From Craterostigma plantagineum (Eukaryota; Streptophyta; Magnoliopsida; Lamiales; Linderniaceae), in the NCBI GenBank assembly GCA_027422505.1, contig JAPQWV010001065.1:1-64000 (forward strand): a stretch of 64,000 bases of DNA, given 5' to 3'. Under the pieces are notes generated by a model that had not been told where the DNA came from, made no database searches, and saw only the letters and a program-made list of their open reading frames with translations. A program made the translations under genes and the position numbers. Below, piece by piece: positions 61,220 to 64,000 of this stretch; position 1 is the first letter of the stretch; the number at the start of each line of letters is the position of its first letter.

Positions 61220-62520
61220 TCATGTGTCGCTCATCCGAAAAACCAGACGTCTCGTCTTCCTTTTTCCCCCCTTTTCTCCCAATTTTCTCCCTTTTTTCCT
61301 TCATTAATAGGGTTTCTGATTTTCGCTTTCCTCCTCTCTACGACTTTGTCAGGTGCGATTGCGGCGATTTCATGCGTTCTTCAGTGCGTCTCCGCAATTT
61401 CATCATCATCTTCTTCAGTAAGACCAGTAAGCTTTGTTTCTTTCTCTCTCTTTCCCCTCTCGCTAGTTTCGGTTTCGTCTTTAAAATGTGCTGTCTGTAT
61501 TGAGTCACGCCCTTGAGCTTTCCTTTGTTTCGTCTTCCTTCGTTTTCGCTTGTGTTTATTCCATTAGCCCTTTTAGGATTATGCAGTCTTTCGCTACGAG
61601 CGACGGCACGACTTCGTCTTCCTCAAATTGCTTAATTTCTTTTCAACCCCTAAATCGCCCAGAATCTCCATCTTCTCCTTCTTCTTCATTTTTCACTTCA
61701 TTTCTCAATGCGGCGGAGGCCCTAAGTAAACTTCCCTGACTTGGATATTTTTTTCGCCCCCCTCAGCTTATAGGGTGCCCGTGCAAGAAAGCATACCTCG
61801 AAGCTCTATCTGATTGGTCTTCACAAATGGAAGAATTTCGCGAGGAGGTTAAGCTCCTCTGGCATGAGGTGAACGTCTCATCTTATGCATATGGAAGAAT
61901 TACTCTCTTTTATTTTTTATCGCATAAGGATCAATTTTCTTTATCTCCTGGGTTCTTATGCATTTTCAGCTTATCGATGAACAAGAGGGCTAAGCACTCT
62001 TATCTTGGGGAGTGGGGGGAACCCTTATTTTCAAGCCCATAAACTACGTTTGGCGAAATTCTCCGACTCCGCCTTCTGGGATTGGTGAGCTCTGAGCCAA
62101 AGCCGGGTAGGTTATGTTAACCTTCAGTTTTCATCTTTCGTCTTCCTTCACCCTTCCTTAACTTTCTCCTTTAGTCTTACTCGCTTTCTTACGAGGACTT
62201 CGGCGTTCCACTCAACAACGCAACTTGATTCAATATGACGAGGATGCTTGTTCCCGACTGACGTCTTTTTTGGGCGAGAAAGACCGACAATTGCCAGCCT
62301 AAAGGAGCTGTTAGCCGAGTCCCAAGTTGAGAATCAAGAGACCCGCTCGAGACCTCGAGGGAGTGGGGCTCGGGCCAGGTTCTCCAATAGTGCAAGGTGT
62401 GCTTTTTCCCCCTGCTTGAGTTGGATCTCGGAGTTAAGGCGTAAGAGGATTCCTCATGATGAAGAAGCCTTCATCCCCTCGAGGGTGCGGCATCCGGGCA
62501 CCCCTATGCTCGTGACCTGA
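61220..62520 (+). pseudogene. Possible antisense ORF of the Tat-type element
   Basis: Plus-strand coding-like DNA between integrase and LTR, opposite in sense to pol. Ser/Pro-rich N-terminal part NCLISFQPLNRPESPSSPSS and FFTSFLNAAEALSKLP (61620-61737), then DEDACSRLTSFLGEKDRQ and LKELLAESQVENQETRS (62230-62345), a coiled-coil-like segment, and DEEAFIPSRVRHPGTPMLVT ending at TGA 62520. The parts are in different frames and some may be introns. Tat-lineage elements often carry an antisense gene at this place; I did not recognise this product beyond that analogy. Confidence 0.45.
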
Positions 62521-62904
62521 TGCTATAATCATCTCCTGAACACCCCGCCTCGTTGCTTTGTTATTATTTTACCCTTTGAACTACGGGACTTCTTGGTTTT
62601 TATCCTTTGTCTTTGTCTATTTATCCTTTAAAATTCATATTCTCCATTTCATTCCTGTCATCTTGCGTTGGTTCCCTTTCCCTCGTTAGTTTCATCAAAC
62701 ATATGAGGCGTTTAATTTCTTCAATCCTCGTAATTCGTCACCATTCTGGCCTGGAGTGTTGTACTCTGGGTTGTCTACGACTTTTAGCACTCTTTCGGGA
62801 GGACGTCTCCCAACCTCGCTCTCTTGACAATTCTATAGCCTTTCTTGAGGATCTCATCTGTTTCGTCCTTGCGAACTATCACCCTCTTTCGAAGGCTTCG
62901 TACA

Positions 62905-63265
62905 ATTTCACTCTTTCGAGCGGTCGGGCCTCATCTGACTTTCTTCACTCTCTTGAGCGATAGGGCCTCATCCGAGGACTTTTTTCGTTCTCTTGAGCGA
63001 TCGGGCCTCATCCGATGACTTTGTCACTCTCTTGAGCGATCGGGCCTCATCCGAGGACTTTTTTTCACTCTCTTGAGATCGGGCCTCATCCGAGGACTTT
63101 TTCACTCTCTTGAGCGATCGGCCCTCATCAGAGGACTTTTTCACTCTCTTGAGCGATCGGGCCTCCTCCGAGACTTTTTTCACTCTCTTGAGTGATCGGA
63201 CCTTGTCCGAGGACTTTTTTCACTCTCTTGAGCGGTCGGGCCTCATCCGAAGACTTTTTCCAATA
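62905..63265. repeat. 39-41-bp tandem array, about eight copies
   Basis: Unit CTCTTGAGCGATCGGGCCTC followed by ATCCGAGGACTTTTTTCACT. Copies differ by a few bases and in the length of the T-run. The array lies between integrase and the antisense ORF region, the hypervariable 3' region of Tat-type elements. Confidence 0.9.
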
Positions 63266-63379
63266 CATCGCATTCTTACGGAAATAAAACAACTTCATTC
63301 AAAAGTGCAATGTTCGAAATAAAGACAAATAACTTGTATTTGAGCAACTAGCTAACTAGGCGAATTATGAATATGATGC

Positions 63380-64000
63380 AGCTGATAGAGTGCGAGTCTG
63401 AAGGCTCATCAACGGGTAATACTTCAAGTGCCGAGCTTGTGTGGCCTTCCAACTTTTTCCCTTCCAAATCCTCCAAGTAATAGGCAGCCTTTCCATCCTT
63501 CTTGATCACTTCGTACTTGGGGTCCAACTTTCCTCTTTCTCATTTGTGATGTATCTCTTTCACGATAAGCTCTCCTTCCTCGAACCTTCTCAAGCACACT
63601 TTCCGATTGTAGGCTCGAGTGACTTTCCTTTGAAAGGCTGCCATTCTGAGTGCGACCCTCTCTTCCTTCCTTCCGCGATTAGATCAAGTTCATCAGCGCG
63701 AAGTTGATCATTCTCCTCCGAATATCCCATTACTCGGGCGCTTCTTGTCCTATTTCCACGGGCAGCACAGCTTCACTTCCGTATACCAGGCTGAACGGGG
63801 TTTCCTCATCCCGGCCCGAGGCATGGTTCGATAAGACCAGAGTACGCTCTGTAGCTCATTGAACCAGGCTCTTTTTAGCCCGTCCATCCGAACTTGCAAC
63901 TCTTGGACAATCGTCTGATTAGTCACTTCCACCTGGCCATTGCTCTGTGGATAGGCTATGGAGGTGAATACTTGCTCGATCCCATAACCTTTGCACCACC
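63380..64000 (-). pseudogene. Ty3-gypsy integrase C-terminal part (partial)
   Basis: Runs off the right edge. Minus strand: EVTNQTIVQELQVRMDGLKR, WFNELQSVLWSYRTMPRAG, TPFSLVYGSEAVLPVEIG after a frame change near 63805, then ELDLIAEGRERVALRMAAFQ, VTRAYNRKVCLRRFEEGELI, LDPKYEVIKKDGKAAYYLED and LEGKKLEGHTSSALEVL. This is the end of the integrase core and the linker domain of a chromodomain-less plant gypsy element. Several frame breaks; the intact state cannot be judged from this edge fragment. Confidence 0.85.

Noticed and set aside
62905..63265. CRISPR-like regular repeats
   Set aside because: Units are directly adjacent with no unique spacers, in a plant retrotransposon; it is a tandem array.
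1..64000. tRNA, rRNA or organellar insertions
   Set aside because: I saw no cloverleaf, B-box pair, ribosomal or plastid gene sequence when reading both strands, although small tRNAs could be missed by eye.

Overview
The window is nuclear DNA of a flowering plant, most likely a eudicot. Genes have short exons joined by GT-AG introns, long AT-rich intergenic stretches separate them, and typical plant transposable elements occur throughout (Stowaway and Tourist MITEs, hAT, Mutator, Copia, Ty3-gypsy, LINE). There are no operons; neighbouring genes look functionally independent. I could not search databases, so all names rest on recognised motifs.

Left third (1-23 kb): a broken hAT transposase end; an OBERON-type PHD-finger gene (minus); a MITE-rich stretch with a Stowaway nested in a Tourist-like element; a large IDM1-like PHD/GNAT acetyltransferase gene (minus); a membrane-associated kinase regulator gene (plus). 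A 3.6-kb Mutator-like element (16438-20057) follows, with a perfect 9-bp target duplication. It carries a truncated FAR1/MULE transposase facing a truncated plant-mobile-domain gene, and appears to be nested in a larger AT-rich element.

Middle (23-41 kb): a HIPP heavy-metal isoprenylated protein gene, an L34e-superfamily-like gene, MSRB methionine sulfoxide reductase, a Copia fragment beside a very strong hairpin, RCL1 (pre-rRNA processing) and a BAG6-like ubiquitin-domain gene with a coding TTC microsatellite. Two copies of one poly(A)-ended retroelement 3' end lie at 24.0-24.4 and 32.6-33.0 kb.

Right (44-64 kb): a prolyl 4-hydroxylase with ShK domain, a MYB35/TDF1-type R2R3-MYB, the Polycomb methyltransferase CURLY LEAF, a proline-rich LRR-extensin-like gene, then LTR retrotransposon territory. 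The last 3.6 kb are the 3' part of a minus-strand Ty3-gypsy element of probable Tat type, with a tandem-repeat array and a possible plus-strand antisense ORF between integrase and LTR.

Almost every conserved gene has one or more single-base reading-frame breaks, often at short homopolymers and mostly apparent deletions, with well-conserved protein on both sides. Since this affects unrelated genes alike, unpolished long-read assembly errors explain it better than mass pseudogenisation. The genes are therefore annotated as CDS spans with the breaks noted.
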